From contig CANMDW010000002.1 in the NCBI GenBank assembly GCA_947496705.1, positions 744,001 through 808,000 on the forward strand: a stretch of 64,000 bases of DNA. Reading direction: 5' to 3'. The notes under the pieces were generated by a model, which saw only the letters and a program-made list of their open reading frames with translations, ran no database searches and was not told the origin of the DNA. Each line of letters opens with the position of its first letter. Position 1 is the stretch's first letter. This stretch comes from an uncultured Aquimarina sp. (lineage in GTDB: Bacteria > Bacteroidota > Bacteroidia > Flavobacteriales > Flavobacteriaceae). Shown one piece after another: positions 36,874 to 45,986 of the stretch. Both the position numbers and the translations under genes were made by a program.

Positions 36874-37101
36874 TTATTGTGCATTCATATAATACGTTAA
36901 CGCAGCCGAAGGACATTTTGAGATCTGGTCCTGTAGCTCCCGGGTATTAGAGTTTTCTGGTTGTATCCATGGTTTATCGTTGGGGCGGTATACCTTGGGA
37001 AGGGTCTTTACACATATCCCAGAGTGAATGCATTTTCCGGGTTTCCATACCACGGTTAACTCGCCATTGGTATATTCTTTTCTAATGTCGTTGGAAGCCA
37101 T
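36874..37101 (-). CDS. Fer4_19-type mono-cluster ferredoxin-like protein
   Basis: The 75-aa protein has the divergent 4Fe-4S mono-cluster pattern: GKCIHSGICVKTLPKVY, PWIQPEN and KCPSAALTY. Three Cys plus a His in the first motif are typical of this family, often fused to or near iron-sulfur-zinc (CDGSH-like) proteins. It probably carries electrons or a redox-sensitive cluster in the cytosol. It stands alone here. Confidence 0.85.
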   Translation of the reverse strand: MASNDIRKEYTNGELTVVWKPGKCIHSGICVKTLPKVYRPNDKPWIQPENSNTRELQDQISKCPSAALTYYMNAQ

Positions 37102-37219
37102 ATGAATGATGATTTTGGTTTGTATAGTTCTAAAGATACTTCACTATTGAATATCATAACAAATTTTAACAGATTATAAGCTCCTTCTTGTAAAAGTCAA
37201 TAGTAGTTCGATGCATGGA

Positions 37220-37461
37220 TGTACGACAAATTTTCCTTTTTTAATTTTCTGGGCGTGACCCCGTCCCATCCCGATACGAGACTATCGGGATGGGACAGGG
37301 TCGGGCTATCCGCTATATCTTTTTGTCTATACTATAGCTACCCCTTCGTTCCTCAGTTCAGTTTCCCGGCATGACAAAAAGGATGCCGCAACTATCCCTG
37401 CCCGTCCGGTCAGGCGGGCCTCACGCAAACTTTTAGTTCCAGAAGGAAAATTTGTCGTACA
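37220..37461. repeat. 242-bp element with 19-bp terminal inverted repeats
   Basis: Perfect inverted copies of TGTACGACAAATTTTCCTT bound the element. Inside, 37257-37302 is a strong hairpin (14-bp perfect arms GTCCCATCCCGATA with a 6-base loop, extended by GACCC/GGGTC), followed by a CGGGCTATCCGCTATATC region and a GC-rich palindrome near 37400-37420. It has no coding capacity. It looks like a non-autonomous mobile or structured intergenic element. Confidence 0.75.
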
Positions 37462-37554
37462 CCCTTGATACATCGGTATGAATGTTTATGGTATTTATAT
37501 GCTATTTTTCGGTATTTTTATATACACATATAATCAATCCATTAAACCTAACAG

Positions 37555-38238
37555 ATGATCGAAAATCTACCCATATGGATCCCGGTACTATTTAGTATAG
37601 TATCGCTAATCACAATAATCGGGTTTTATTATGCTATCGGAAAGCGTCTCAAAATTATATCTGTCATACTGATGCTGATGCTCATTCAAGGCATTATGGC
37701 TGGTAGTGGTTTTTTCTTAGTTGTACAATCCATTCCCCCGCGGCTTATTTTCATGATCATCGGAGGTCTGGTTCTCATCATTCTCGCTTTTGTAACAAAG
37801 GGAGGGCATCGGTTGATGGATACAATCGATTACAGGGCCCTCACCTATTTGCAGACGATACGAATCCCTGTTGAGTTCATTATTCTTGCGCTTTTTCTCC
37901 ATGAGCTGATGCCGCAAACTATGACGTTTGAGGGGAGGAACTTTGATATATTTTCGGGAATAACAGCGCCTGTTATCGCATATCTGGGCTACCATAAAAA
38001 GAAATTGAGTACTCGAATATTAATTCTTTGGAATATTCTTTGCCTGGCACTGGTATTACAGGTAGTTATTACGGGAATATTGTCTGCCCCCTCAGTTTTT
38101 CAACAACGCTCTTTCGATATGCCAAATACAGCAATCTTATACATTCCTTTTGTATGGCTTCCCGGGATTATCGTGCCCATTGTCATTTTTTCGCATTTGG
38201 CATCGATACGACATCTTCTTCATGTGAATAAAAACTAA
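37555..38238 (+). CDS. Multi-pass membrane protein, unknown
   Basis: The 227-aa protein is mostly hydrophobic, with about six or seven TM helices (WIPVLFSIVSLITIIGFYYA, IISVILMLMLIQGIMAG, LIFMIIGGLVLIILAFV, VEFIILALFLHELMP, ILWNILCLALVLQVVITG and a final WLPGIIVPIVIFSHLASI). No catalytic or transport motif is recognised. It is monocistronic, 93 bases after the repeat element. Confidence 0.75.
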   Translation: MIENLPIWIPVLFSIVSLITIIGFYYAIGKRLKIISVILMLMLIQGIMAGSGFFLVVQSIPPRLIFMIIGGLVLIILAFVTKGGHRLMDTIDYRALTYLQTIRIPVEFIILALFLHELMPQTMTFEGRNFDIFSGITAPVIAYLGYHKKKLSTRILILWNILCLALVLQVVITGILSAPSVFQQRSFDMPNTAILYIPFVWLPGIIVPIVIFSHLASIRHLLHVNKN

Positions 38239-38417
38239 AGCCAGTATTTAGTACCTTTGGTTTACATCAGAAAACCCATGTAGATTTACACTGGTATATG
38301 TGGAGTTTGAATGCTATTGGAAAAGTAAAATTTTAAGAACTCATCTTGAGTAATGTCTAAGTTAAGTTTCTGGTGTAGTGTATTAACAACAGGTGAATTA
38401 GAAAAATATTAGCATCA

Positions 38418-38849
38418 ATGAACAATTTACAAATAAAAACAAACCCAGATGTAGAATTGGTTTTTAATAATTACCCTGAAGCTGTTCGAAATAAAATATT
38501 ACACCTTCGAAGACTTATTTTAGAAACAGCGAGCGAAATAGAAGAAATAAAGGATATTGAGGAAACATTAAAGTGGGGCGAACCCAGCTACCTGGTAAAA
38601 AAGGGAAGTACGATAAGAATTGATTGGAAAAAAAATAAACCGAATCAATATGCGGTTTATTTCAAATGTACAAGCAAGTTAGTACCAACTTTTAAAATGG
38701 TTTATAATAACAAATTTAAATTTGAAGGAAATCGGGCCATAATTTTTCAAATGAACGATAAAATCCCTGAAACTGAATTAAAAAAATGTATTTCAATGGG
38801 TTTAACCTACCACAATGTAAAACAGTTGCCACTATTGGGGTTGGGATGA
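38418..38849 (+). CDS. DUF1801-like protein
   Basis: The 143-aa protein follows the DUF1801 (YdhG-like) pattern: an N-terminal helical part with VFNNYPEAVRNKILHLRRLI, then ETLKWGEPSYLVKKGSTIRI, where the W-G-x-P-x-Y motif is diagnostic, and a C-terminal helix after AIIFQMNDKIPETELKKCI. The function of the family is not established. It is a single gene in cytosolic context. Confidence 0.82.
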   Translation: MNNLQIKTNPDVELVFNNYPEAVRNKILHLRRLILETASEIEEIKDIEETLKWGEPSYLVKKGSTIRIDWKKNKPNQYAVYFKCTSKLVPTFKMVYNNKFKFEGNRAIIFQMNDKIPETELKKCISMGLTYHNVKQLPLLGLG

Positions 38850-39046
38850 AGTATAACAATGACCAATAAAAATAAAACAGCACCATGCTGTCCTATAATT
38901 AATCGCACACAAAGCCAACGAGTATGCCAGGCCACTAATCATTCGGCTATACGTTACAGCATTAACCCCCGGTGCCTAATACGTTTTCAAGTTCAGGCAA
39001 CTATTTTCAAGAAATACACATCTATATAGATAGTAACCTTCCCGAA

Positions 39047-39823
39047 ATGAATAAAACAGTAAAAACAATAGTACTCACAGTAGTCGCCTTTGGTAGTTAT
39101 TTTGTGCTTGATGACTTATTTTTTAGTAGTTCGAGAGCATTTATAAATAAATTCATCAACCAGGTTGGGGTAAGTCATATAATAACGTACTTGCTTTTTG
39201 GAATCCCTCTGTTTATCGGCATTTTATGGTTACACGATTTTAAAAAATTCTTGAGTAGTTTAGGACTTAATGGATCTATCGTAAGAGGTATGGTATTTCC
39301 TCTTATATGTACATTACCTATGTTGATCGGGTATGCTGCCGTTTTTAAATTTAACTCCGAAATCACTTTAAGCCAAATATTGATTTCGGCCGCTGCAGCG
39401 GCCTTTTTTGAGGAATTATATTTTAGAGGCTTTCTTTTCGGACAGTTGTATCGTTTTACAAAATTTGGATTTATCCCTGCTGTTATTGCAGGCGCCATTT
39501 TGTTTGCATTAGTACATTTGTACCAGAGTCAGGAATTGGCAACGTTAATCGGTATTTTTCTAACTACATTTTTGGGTGCCATTCTTTTTGCCTGGGTGTA
39601 TGTAGAATGGAACCATAATATCTGGATTCCGATCTTCCTGCATTTCTTTATGAATCTATTCTGGATGTTGTTTTCTGCCGGAGAAAATGCATTTGGAGGA
39701 ATCTATGCTAATATTTTCAGGGTGTTAACAATTGTACTGGCCATCGTACTCACGATCCTATATAAAAAGAAAAAAGGTATCGGCTTTGAAATACATAGCG
39801 GTACTATTTGGATGAAAAAATGA
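39047..39823 (+). CDS. CPBP intramembrane metalloprotease
   Basis: The ATG at 39047 starts MNKTVKTIVL directly before the first hydrophobic helix and gives 258 aa. A GTG at 38972 would add 25 residues that do not fit a membrane N-terminus. The protein has multiple TM helices and the CPBP (Abi/CAAX-like) motifs: FFEELYFRGFLFG (EExxxR), ALVHLYQ and FLHFFMNLFW with metal-binding His. Roles in the family range from prenyl-protein cleavage to bacteriocin immunity; none can be chosen here. Confidence 0.88.
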   Translation: MNKTVKTIVLTVVAFGSYFVLDDLFFSSSRAFINKFINQVGVSHIITYLLFGIPLFIGILWLHDFKKFLSSLGLNGSIVRGMVFPLICTLPMLIGYAAVFKFNSEITLSQILISAAAAAFFEELYFRGFLFGQLYRFTKFGFIPAVIAGAILFALVHLYQSQELATLIGIFLTTFLGAILFAWVYVEWNHNIWIPIFLHFFMNLFWMLFSAGENAFGGIYANIFRVLTIVLAIVLTILYKKKKGIGFEIHSGTIWMKK

Positions 39824-40003
39824 ATAACCGTCGGTTTTATTTTGTAATTTCGTCTCTATAATAAGGTAAGATATGGTCATTGATTCTATCTATATGGTAC
39901 TATTATCATATCTTTAACCCACAATAAGAGATAGTAAACCAAAGATCTCGCTGATCTCGTAACTATCGGATTCAAAACAGTATTTCACTAACAAAAACCT
40001 ATT

Positions 40004-40882
40004 ATGATGTTACCAAGTAAAAACAAAACATTGGTCATATTTTTACAGGTGCTGACCATCATATTCTTAAACTCCTGCCAGACCGATACCAGCAAAGCAG
40101 ATCTCAAAGCCGCCCTAACGTTTTATGCTTCTTTTGACAAAAGCGTCAATGCCGATGTTGCTTTGGGCGATCCCTATATGTATACCGTCCCTTCGCGTAA
40201 AGCCAGGGATTCGGCCCAGGCAGGCCTGCATAAATCCGATATCAGCATTGCCAAAGGCCAGGGGCGCTTTGGCGATGGGTTACTCTTTACAGAGCGAAGT
40301 AGCGGAAATATCTATTACCCCAGTAAGCATAATATTACCTACAGCACCACCGACTGGAGTGGTGCCATCTCATTTTGGTTGCAATTAGACCCAGCTACCG
40401 ATTTAAAACCGGGGTATTGTGATCCTATTCAGATTACCGATGTGAGCTATAACGATGCCGCGATCTGGGTAGATTTTACCAAAGAGAATCCCAGGGATTT
40501 TAGATTGGGAGTTATCGGAGATCGTGAAGTATGGAATCCGAATCCGGAAGGTCCGGATAATGAAAATCCTGTTTTTAATGCACGACTTACGGCAGTTAAA
40601 AACCCTCCCTTTGGTAAAGACCAATGGACCCACATCCTTATCAATTTCTCCCATCTGAATACCCAAAACGGAGAAGCAAGCCTATATATGAACGGCGAAT
40701 TGAAAGGTACCCGATCACCTATCACTACTCCTTTTACCTGGGATTTGGAATTATCCAATATCTATATAGGATTGGGCTATATCGGGTTGATGGATGAACT
40801 TTCTATCTTTAACAGAAACTTAACCGATGCCGAGATCATTGCTTTATATACTCTAGAAAACGGGGTGCATACCTTGTTCTAA
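40004..40882 (+). CDS. LamG-like (concanavalin-type) lipoprotein
   Basis: The 292-aa protein has a lipobox ending FLNSC (C25), so it should be a lipoprotein. The mature part reads as a LamG/concanavalin-like lectin domain: LTFYASFDKSVNAD, then GDGLLFTERSSGNI, WSGAISFWLQLDP, QWTHILINFSHL, SLYMNGELKGT and YIGLMDELSIFNRNLTDAEI. It probably binds carbohydrate at the outer surface. The gene is single. No catalytic domain accompanies the lectin fold. Confidence 0.83.
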   Translation: MMLPSKNKTLVIFLQVLTIIFLNSCQTDTSKADLKAALTFYASFDKSVNADVALGDPYMYTVPSRKARDSAQAGLHKSDISIAKGQGRFGDGLLFTERSSGNIYYPSKHNITYSTTDWSGAISFWLQLDPATDLKPGYCDPIQITDVSYNDAAIWVDFTKENPRDFRLGVIGDREVWNPNPEGPDNENPVFNARLTAVKNPPFGKDQWTHILINFSHLNTQNGEASLYMNGELKGTRSPITTPFTWDLELSNIYIGLGYIGLMDELSIFNRNLTDAEIIALYTLENGVHTLF

Positions 40883-41012
40883 GATCATATAGTCTCCGGA
40901 AATGGATTTTGTATTATTACAGTGATTTTAATATAAAAAAGCCAAAGAAATTGTGTATTCTTATATTCTCGTTATTTGGTAAAACCATTTACCGATAATA
41001 GCAAGCTAAATA

Positions 41013-41927
41013 ATGGGGCACAGAGCCAATTACATCCTTATTAAAAACAACAGCCGGTTTTATTATACTTCCCGATGGGGTGCCTATGGCATTGAAAACC
41101 TATTGTTTGCGCCTTCGGCGGAAGCGATCGAAAAAGAAATCTGCCGTCAAGATCCTGCGAATGAAAATGAATTGTATGATGATGTATGGGCCGAAGGAGG
41201 GATATTACTGGATCTGGACAGAGCAACGCTATTGCTATATAGTGATATTGGGATTCGTAGCAATACCCTGAGGCATCTTCTTATCCCAAGATTTGAACAT
41301 CATACAGATCTGAAGCTTCTATGGCCGGCGTATAACAAATATGAAACCATGATGTATTATCCCGGGCTGCCTCCCGAAAAAACAGTCACTACCTCATCCA
41401 AGCTCGTATCAGCGCTTAAGGATGATCGTCCTTTTACCGATTTTTTTGGAGATTTTGGTGCCTGTTGCATTTCCATTGTTTTTGATGACACACAAATCGA
41501 ACATTATCTACTGGTAGTAAACCATTATGATGTACTCTCATTCGGGCCTGAGGTAATTACCATATTGCGCACTAGTGAGAAAGCCCTTCCCAAAAATCGA
41601 TGGCCCCGGGAAATTGATACGCGAGAAGGGATTCTTATCAATATTCCGGCCAAAACCATTTATTTATGGGGAGAAGAAATTAGTATGGACCACAGGATGC
41701 AATCTGCATTAAAGTTTTTTCAAAGACAATGGAAACAGTGGACCTTTATCTTTACAGGATTTGGTTTGCCGATACATTATGCACTGCTGGATATCCCACC
41801 AGAGCCCTACCGTTTAACAACCACCAACATTATTGCGTACCTTGACATGCTGGGAATCCAAAAGTTTGAAGGGAATTTATTGAAGGTACAGACACAGGAA
41901 ACACGTTGGTTAGAAAACCATAAATAA
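41013..41927 (+). CDS. Unknown 304-aa soluble protein (MGHRANYILI type)
   Basis: I cannot assign this protein. It begins MGHRANYILIKNN and has a YYTSRWGAYGIENLLF segment, several Asp/Glu-rich parts and a final ETRWLENHK. The opening words resemble a family of hypothetical proteins seen near polymorphic-toxin loci, but this is only a recollection. It has no signal peptide or TM helix. It sits between the lectin lipoprotein and the nucleotide cyclase, on the same strand but with wide gaps. Confidence 0.6.
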   Translation: MGHRANYILIKNNSRFYYTSRWGAYGIENLLFAPSAEAIEKEICRQDPANENELYDDVWAEGGILLDLDRATLLLYSDIGIRSNTLRHLLIPRFEHHTDLKLLWPAYNKYETMMYYPGLPPEKTVTTSSKLVSALKDDRPFTDFFGDFGACCISIVFDDTQIEHYLLVVNHYDVLSFGPEVITILRTSEKALPKNRWPREIDTREGILINIPAKTIYLWGEEISMDHRMQSALKFFQRQWKQWTFIFTGFGLPIHYALLDIPPEPYRLTTTNIIAYLDMLGIQKFEGNLLKVQTQETRWLENHK

Positions 41928-42018
41928 GGATAGAGATATGGAGTTCTATTTAAGAAAACTTTCTATTTGTATTGGTACCAAGTTTTTATAAGTTTACTAA
42001 GAAATAAAAACCATCAAT

Positions 42019-43101
42019 ATGAGTAGCGACCTCAAGCTATATTTACAACTTCTTTGGCAATCGGTTCTTTTTTGGTCTGTGGTTATGGGATTGTATTCAA
42101 TATTCAGGTATTATGGACTTGATGAAGAAGTTGGTTTTACGGTGATTGAAGAATATAGCGGAAATCAAGGTACCTTAAGAGCTTTGATGGGATTTACAAC
42201 TATTGGGATGTTAATAGGAGTTTTATATGCTAGTATAGATTTCCTTTTTGAGAAATTTGCTTCTAACAAGTTATCACTGGCATATGGTCTAATCATCAGA
42301 ACTTTCTTATATTTTTCAATAACCATTACAATCTTTACAGTTGTTATGGAGTTGTTTTCTGAAATCTATGGTATCAACCTGAATACAGATCGGGGCTGGT
42401 GGAGAGAAAATAAGTCATTTTGGGCAACGATTTTATATATCGTGATGGCTTCTTTTGCCTTTTCATTTATAAAAATAGCTACCGAAAAATTTGGGAAAGG
42501 TGTTTTCCTAAAAATGTTGATGGGCAAATACAAAAACCCACAAGAGGAGAAACGTATCTTTATGTTCTTAGACCTAAAAGACTCGACTACTATTGCCGAA
42601 AATCTAGGGCATTTTAAATACAGTCAGTTTATACAAGATTGTTTTTATGACCTTAACGAGGTCGTACCAAAATATGATGCAGAAATCTATCAGTATGTAG
42701 GTGATGAAGCAGTACTAAGCTGGCCCTATAAAAAAGGACTGGCCAACAACAATTGTGTGGATCTGTTTTTTGCTTTCCAGCAGAAGAAACAAAGTAAGTC
42801 ACAATATTATCTGGATAAGTACGGTATTGTCCCCGAATTTAAAGCTGGGCTTCATGGCGGAGTTTTAATGGTCACCGAAGTTGGAGTCATCAAAAAGGAA
42901 ATAGCCTATCATGGGGATGTGATTAACACCTCTGCCCGCATACAAGCCGAATGTAACAAACATCATGTATTACTTCTGATATCAGAAAAATTACTACAAG
43001 ACCTAAGGATAAGCACCCATTTATCTACTAAGTTTTTGGGTAGTGTGTTACTAAAAGGAAAACAGAAAAAAGTAAATATTCATACGATAGATAAAGTGTA
43101 G
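42019..43101 (+). CDS. Membrane class III adenylate/guanylate cyclase
   Basis: The 360-aa protein has four TM helices (about residues 10-30, 56-77, 87-112 and 134-153) and a C-terminal class III cyclase domain (about 178-340). The metal-binding aspartates are present: D185 in FMFLDLKDST and D229 in YVGDEAVLSW. The segment YHGDVINTSARIQAEC is the usual dimer/ATP region. It should make cAMP or cGMP in the cytosol under control of the membrane part. The substrate cannot be fixed from this reading. Confidence 0.86.
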   Translation: MSSDLKLYLQLLWQSVLFWSVVMGLYSIFRYYGLDEEVGFTVIEEYSGNQGTLRALMGFTTIGMLIGVLYASIDFLFEKFASNKLSLAYGLIIRTFLYFSITITIFTVVMELFSEIYGINLNTDRGWWRENKSFWATILYIVMASFAFSFIKIATEKFGKGVFLKMLMGKYKNPQEEKRIFMFLDLKDSTTIAENLGHFKYSQFIQDCFYDLNEVVPKYDAEIYQYVGDEAVLSWPYKKGLANNNCVDLFFAFQQKKQSKSQYYLDKYGIVPEFKAGLHGGVLMVTEVGVIKKEIAYHGDVINTSARIQAECNKHHVLLLISEKLLQDLRISTHLSTKFLGSVLLKGKQKKVNIHTIDKV

Positions 43102-43140
43102 TCAATATACATCACACTTCTAAATTATGTAACTCACTCT

Positions 43141-43236
43141 TCAACCTTTCGAGTAACCTCACCTATTGACCCTTTGAGTATCCTCAGGGTGCGCAGGGTT
43201 CGGGCTTTCATCGTGGGCGGAGGCACTCGAAGTCCC
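43141..43236. repeat. REP-like intergenic repeat, copy 1
   Basis: It contains AGTATCCTCAGGGTGCGCAG and related words. Relatives lie at 44039-44139 and 55849-55942. All lie 3' of a gene. Confidence 0.72.
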
Positions 43237-43392
43237 ATTCATTAATACTTCTTTCTTTGCACTATACTATTAATAAAATATTGGCTCTCAAACACCTAAC
43301 AACAACCTTCAAAAATTGTGAATATCTATTTTGTTTGATAGCCATTAGAATTTTTTTAAAAATCTATATTTGCCTTCCTAAAAAAATAAAAT

Positions 43393-43977
43393 ATGAGCGC
43401 AACCTGGTATGAGTGTAAAGTAAAATATAGAAAAACCGATGACTCTGGAGTACAAAGGGTAACTACAGAACCTTATTTAATAGATGCCGTGTCTTATACA
43501 GAGGCCGAATCCAGAATTAATGAAGAAATGTCTGCGTATGTAAGTGAAGAATTTAAAATCACCAATATAAAAGTGGCAAACTTTGCCGAAATATACCCGT
43601 TCGAGAACTCAGACAGATGGTTTAAATCAAAGATTTCTTTAATTGCCTATGATGAAGAAAGTGGTAAAGAACGCAAGTCGAATATGTATGTATTGGTACA
43701 GGCCAATGATGTAAAAGAAGCTTTTGACAACACCAATGTTGTAATGAAAAACACCATGGGTGATTATACCATCCCTGCCATTTCGGAATCTCCGATTATG
43801 GATGTGTTTCCTTATTTCTCTGGAGACGAAGCAGAATTGGAAAAACTTGAAAGATTCAATACGTTAAAAGATTCTATACCTGTTGAGGAAGAAGAAACAG
43901 AAGCCCCATTAGAAACAGTGAACCCTATAGAGGCTGATCTGACCTCTGTTGCGGTTGGATCTGAAGAAGAAGAGTAA
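43393..43977 (+). CDS. DUF4494-family protein
   Basis: The 194-aa protein starts SATWYECKVKYRKTDDSG and continues with EPYLIDAVSYTEAESRI, NFAEIYPFENSDRWFKSKI and YVLVQANDVKEAFD, matching DUF4494 of Bacteroidota. The last 40 residues are very acidic (EEEETEAPLETVNPIEAD), an unusual extension. It is cytosolic and of unknown function. A strong terminator follows. Confidence 0.83.
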   Translation: MSATWYECKVKYRKTDDSGVQRVTTEPYLIDAVSYTEAESRINEEMSAYVSEEFKITNIKVANFAEIYPFENSDRWFKSKISLIAYDEESGKERKSNMYVLVQANDVKEAFDNTNVVMKNTMGDYTIPAISESPIMDVFPYFSGDEAELEKLERFNTLKDSIPVEEEETEAPLETVNPIEADLTSVAVGSEEEE

Positions 43978-43997
43978 ATACTCTTCAGTGATATACT

Positions 43998-44026
43998 AAA
44001 GAGCGCTTGAATTAGCGCTCTTTTTT
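43998..44026 (+). terminator. Rho-independent terminator
   Basis: GAGCGC and GCGCTC arms, extended by AAA/TTT, flank an 8-base loop and are followed by six T bases. It is 20 bases after the DUF4494 stop. Confidence 0.88.
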
Positions 44027-44038
44027 GTTTTCCAGATG

Positions 44039-44139
44039 TTCACCCTTCGAGAGCACTTCGGCAAGTTTAGCCAGGCACCTCAGGGTTCAGATTCTGTACT
44101 ACTTTCATCAGAGGTTGAGGTTCTCAAAACCGAAGCCTC
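44039..44139. repeat. REP-like intergenic repeat, copy 2
   Basis: It begins ACCCTTCGAGAGCACTTCGG and continues CACCTCAGGGTTCAG, then CTTTCATCAGAGG. It is a diverged member of the family with copies near 43.2 and 55.9 kb. Confidence 0.65.
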
Positions 44140-44174
44140 AGTTACTATAAGCCTTTAACAATCCTTTGTTTTTA

Positions 44175-44354
44175 CTAATGTTTAAAAGACGTAAGGTGAA
44201 GTTTTACTTCTTCCATGGTTTCTTTAGCGAACATATAATCCTGCCCCATTAAATTAATTTTGCATTGGCCATCTATTTCACAAATCGCCGAAATATGACT
44301 GGGATTAATATAATGTATAGTACCCTTCTCGTCTTTAATTTCCATAAATTCCAT
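44175..44354 (-). CDS. Small FlbD-like protein (59 aa)
   Basis: An ATG at 44352-44354 opens a 59-codon frame giving MEFMEIKDEKGTIHYINPSH, then ISAICEIDGQCKINL and YMFAKETMEEVKLHL. Two beta-hairpins and a final helix with the ...ETMEEVKLHL end resemble the FlbD-like fold, but this genome region shows no flagellar gene, so the resemblance is structural only. It lies 128 bases downstream of the HTH-TM gene on the same strand. Confidence 0.6.
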   Translation of the reverse strand: MEFMEIKDEKGTIHYINPSHISAICEIDGQCKINLMGQDYMFAKETMEEVKLHLTSFKH

Positions 44355-44482
44355 AATTGATGCTATTTTAAGATTTGTATGTATTTAATGTGAATATACT
44401 ATATACCGGCTATTGGAATAATGATATATATCAACTTTTGATTACTCATAGTCACTGATTGCTAAAAAAAACAAGTGTACAA

Positions 44483-45124
44483 TTATTCCTCTCCAAAAAT
44501 GTATTTGCGAATAATAGTTTGAGTGACAGGCTTAAGTACTTTATCATTAGTTGGATGCCTACCTCCTTTTGTAAAAAACTCGATCTTCCCTCCTGTTTTG
44601 TCATACCAATATAAAGCTTTCCCTTTTTTAAAGAATACCATTGTAGTGTCTAGTTCTACTTTTTTAAAATTTTCTATTACATTTTGATTATACGATATAT
44701 TAAGAGAGGTTTCATCACATACAATTTTTTCATAATGGTCTTCTTTCCATTCCATACAATACATCTCCTCCTGTTTCACTTCTTTTTGTTTCCAATTAAT
44801 ATTGAAATATAATATACCAACTAATAAAACAGAGCTTAGAACTATTAGTATTATTTTATACAAACCATTCTTCTTATTGCTCCTGTTGTTCTTTATAAAA
44901 TCCTCGTAATTTTTATAGTCAAGATACTTAGACATTGCATCCAAAGTATCTTTTTTAGGCTGTATCTCTCCTTTTAAGTATCTAATCAATGACTTTTCAC
45001 TAATTGGATGTTTAAAATTATCACTTAAAATGGATGAAATATGCCTTGCTTGCCCATTGGGAGAATTATTTTCTGTTTGCAGTTTTGCTTTCTCAAAAAT
45101 TAACTGGATTAACTTTTTTATCAT
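44483..45124 (-). CDS. Single-TM protein with N-terminal HTH-like domain
   Basis: The 213-aa protein has an N-terminal part (about 1-80) with SPNGQARHISSILSDNF and SEKSLIRYLKGEIQPKKDTL, resembling an XRE-like or DUF-type HTH that recognises a subset of Bacteroidota regulators. One TM helix follows (about 88-108, YKIILIVLSSVLLVGILYF), then a roughly 105-residue extracytoplasmic domain with two Cys (MYCMEWKED, IVCDETSLNI). The arrangement suggests a membrane-anchored regulator, but the domain family is not recognised. Confidence 0.65.
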   Translation of the reverse strand: MIKKLIQLIFEKAKLQTENNSPNGQARHISSILSDNFKHPISEKSLIRYLKGEIQPKKDTLDAMSKYLDYKNYEDFIKNNRSNKKNGLYKIILIVLSSVLLVGILYFNINWKQKEVKQEEMYCMEWKEDHYEKIVCDETSLNISYNQNVIENFKKVELDTTMVFFKKGKALYWYDKTGGKIEFFTKGGRHPTNDKVLKPVTQTIIRKYIFGEE

Positions 45125-45515
45125 AGAACATTGAATTTAAAGTCTTTAAAGTTAGAAATAACTATGGACATACAATGGACATTTTTGTCTAAACATCCTG
45201 GACATTCTTTTCCATATTCTGTCTACAACTTTTTTTAAAACCTTCATTTTATTTGTCTCGTTGAGTTGGTAATGATCCTTTTCTGTACAACCAGGATCAA
45301 TGTACAAATCTAATTCAAAACCGGAAATACAAGACAGGATCAGATAGCTGAAACTGGGAAGTACAATTAGCTTTTTCTGTCTTCGTCTTTCCAAACATAC
45401 TTCCCAAAACGAAGAGGCGCCTCTTCTCATTTCGCGTGTTGCTGAGTGGCAATGTATCCCCTGGGCTCAAACCCCGGGCAGTGACCGCTATTACAAATTT
45501 TTAAATCGTAATATC
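45125..45515. other. Gap before the small-lipoprotein array
   Basis: The gap contains a 92-codon minus-strand frame (45152-45430) that I do not accept, and GC-rich words near 45455-45480. The last 80 bases form the leader of the first lipoprotein gene. Nothing else was recognised. Confidence 0.4.
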
Positions 45516-45677
45516 ATGAGAAGAGTATTTTTAATTTTAACTATAATTTTATCTAATGTAACTTTATTTTCTTGCACCTCCTCTGAACTGGCTGAAGAAG
45601 TCGGGATAGAAGAATTGGGAACTACTGGTGAAGACGGGGATATTCTACCACCAGAAGAAGATGAAGGTGGAGTGTAA
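45516..45677 (+). CDS. Small acidic lipoprotein, copy 1
   Basis: The 53-aa product has a signal peptide ending in the lipobox LFSC (C20). The mature peptide is 34 residues and strongly acidic: ELAEEVGIEELGTTGEDGD, then ILPPEEDEGGV. It is a close paralogue of the gene at 45752 and the two lie in a tandem duplication of about 235 bp. It resembles no family I know. It may be a secreted or anchored signal peptide read by the kinase downstream (inference). Confidence 0.72.
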   Translation: MRRVFLILTIILSNVTLFSCTSSELAEEVGIEELGTTGEDGDILPPEEDEGGV

Positions 45678-45751
45678 TTAGTAAAACACCAGAGGCATAG
45701 TAAACAAATATTTCTTATCTTTAATTATCTTATAACCTTAAAGTTTTTATT

Positions 45752-45913
45752 ATGAAAAAAGTAATTTTGATGCTAGGAACCGTTTTGTTTACTATGTCTT
45801 TATTTTCTTGTACCACCACAGAGCTGGCTGAAGAAGCCGGGATAGAAGAATTGGGAACTGTAGGAGAAGAAGGTGAAATTCTTCCACCTGAAGAAGATGA
45901 AGGTGGAGTGTAA
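45752..45913 (+). CDS. Small acidic lipoprotein, copy 2
   Basis: The 53-aa product has lipobox LFSC (C20) and mature sequence TTTELAEEAGIEELGTVGEE, then ILPPEEDEGGV. It is nearly identical to copy 1 after the lipobox, with more changes in the signal peptide. The region before it (ACACCAGAGGCATAGTAAAC onward) is repeated after it at 45916-45987, where the third copy should start. Confidence 0.72.
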   Translation: MKKVILMLGTVLFTMSLFSCTTTELAEEAGIEELGTVGEEGEILPPEEDEGGV

Positions 45914-45986
45914 TTAGTAAAACACCAGAGGCATAGTAAACAAATATTTCTTATCTTTAATTGTCTTATAACCTTAAAGTTTTTAT

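Noticed and set aside
45152..45430. 92-codon minus-strand ORF near the HTH-TM gene
   Set aside because: No motif or usable start context; probably chance, though it is 27 bases from a same-strand gene.
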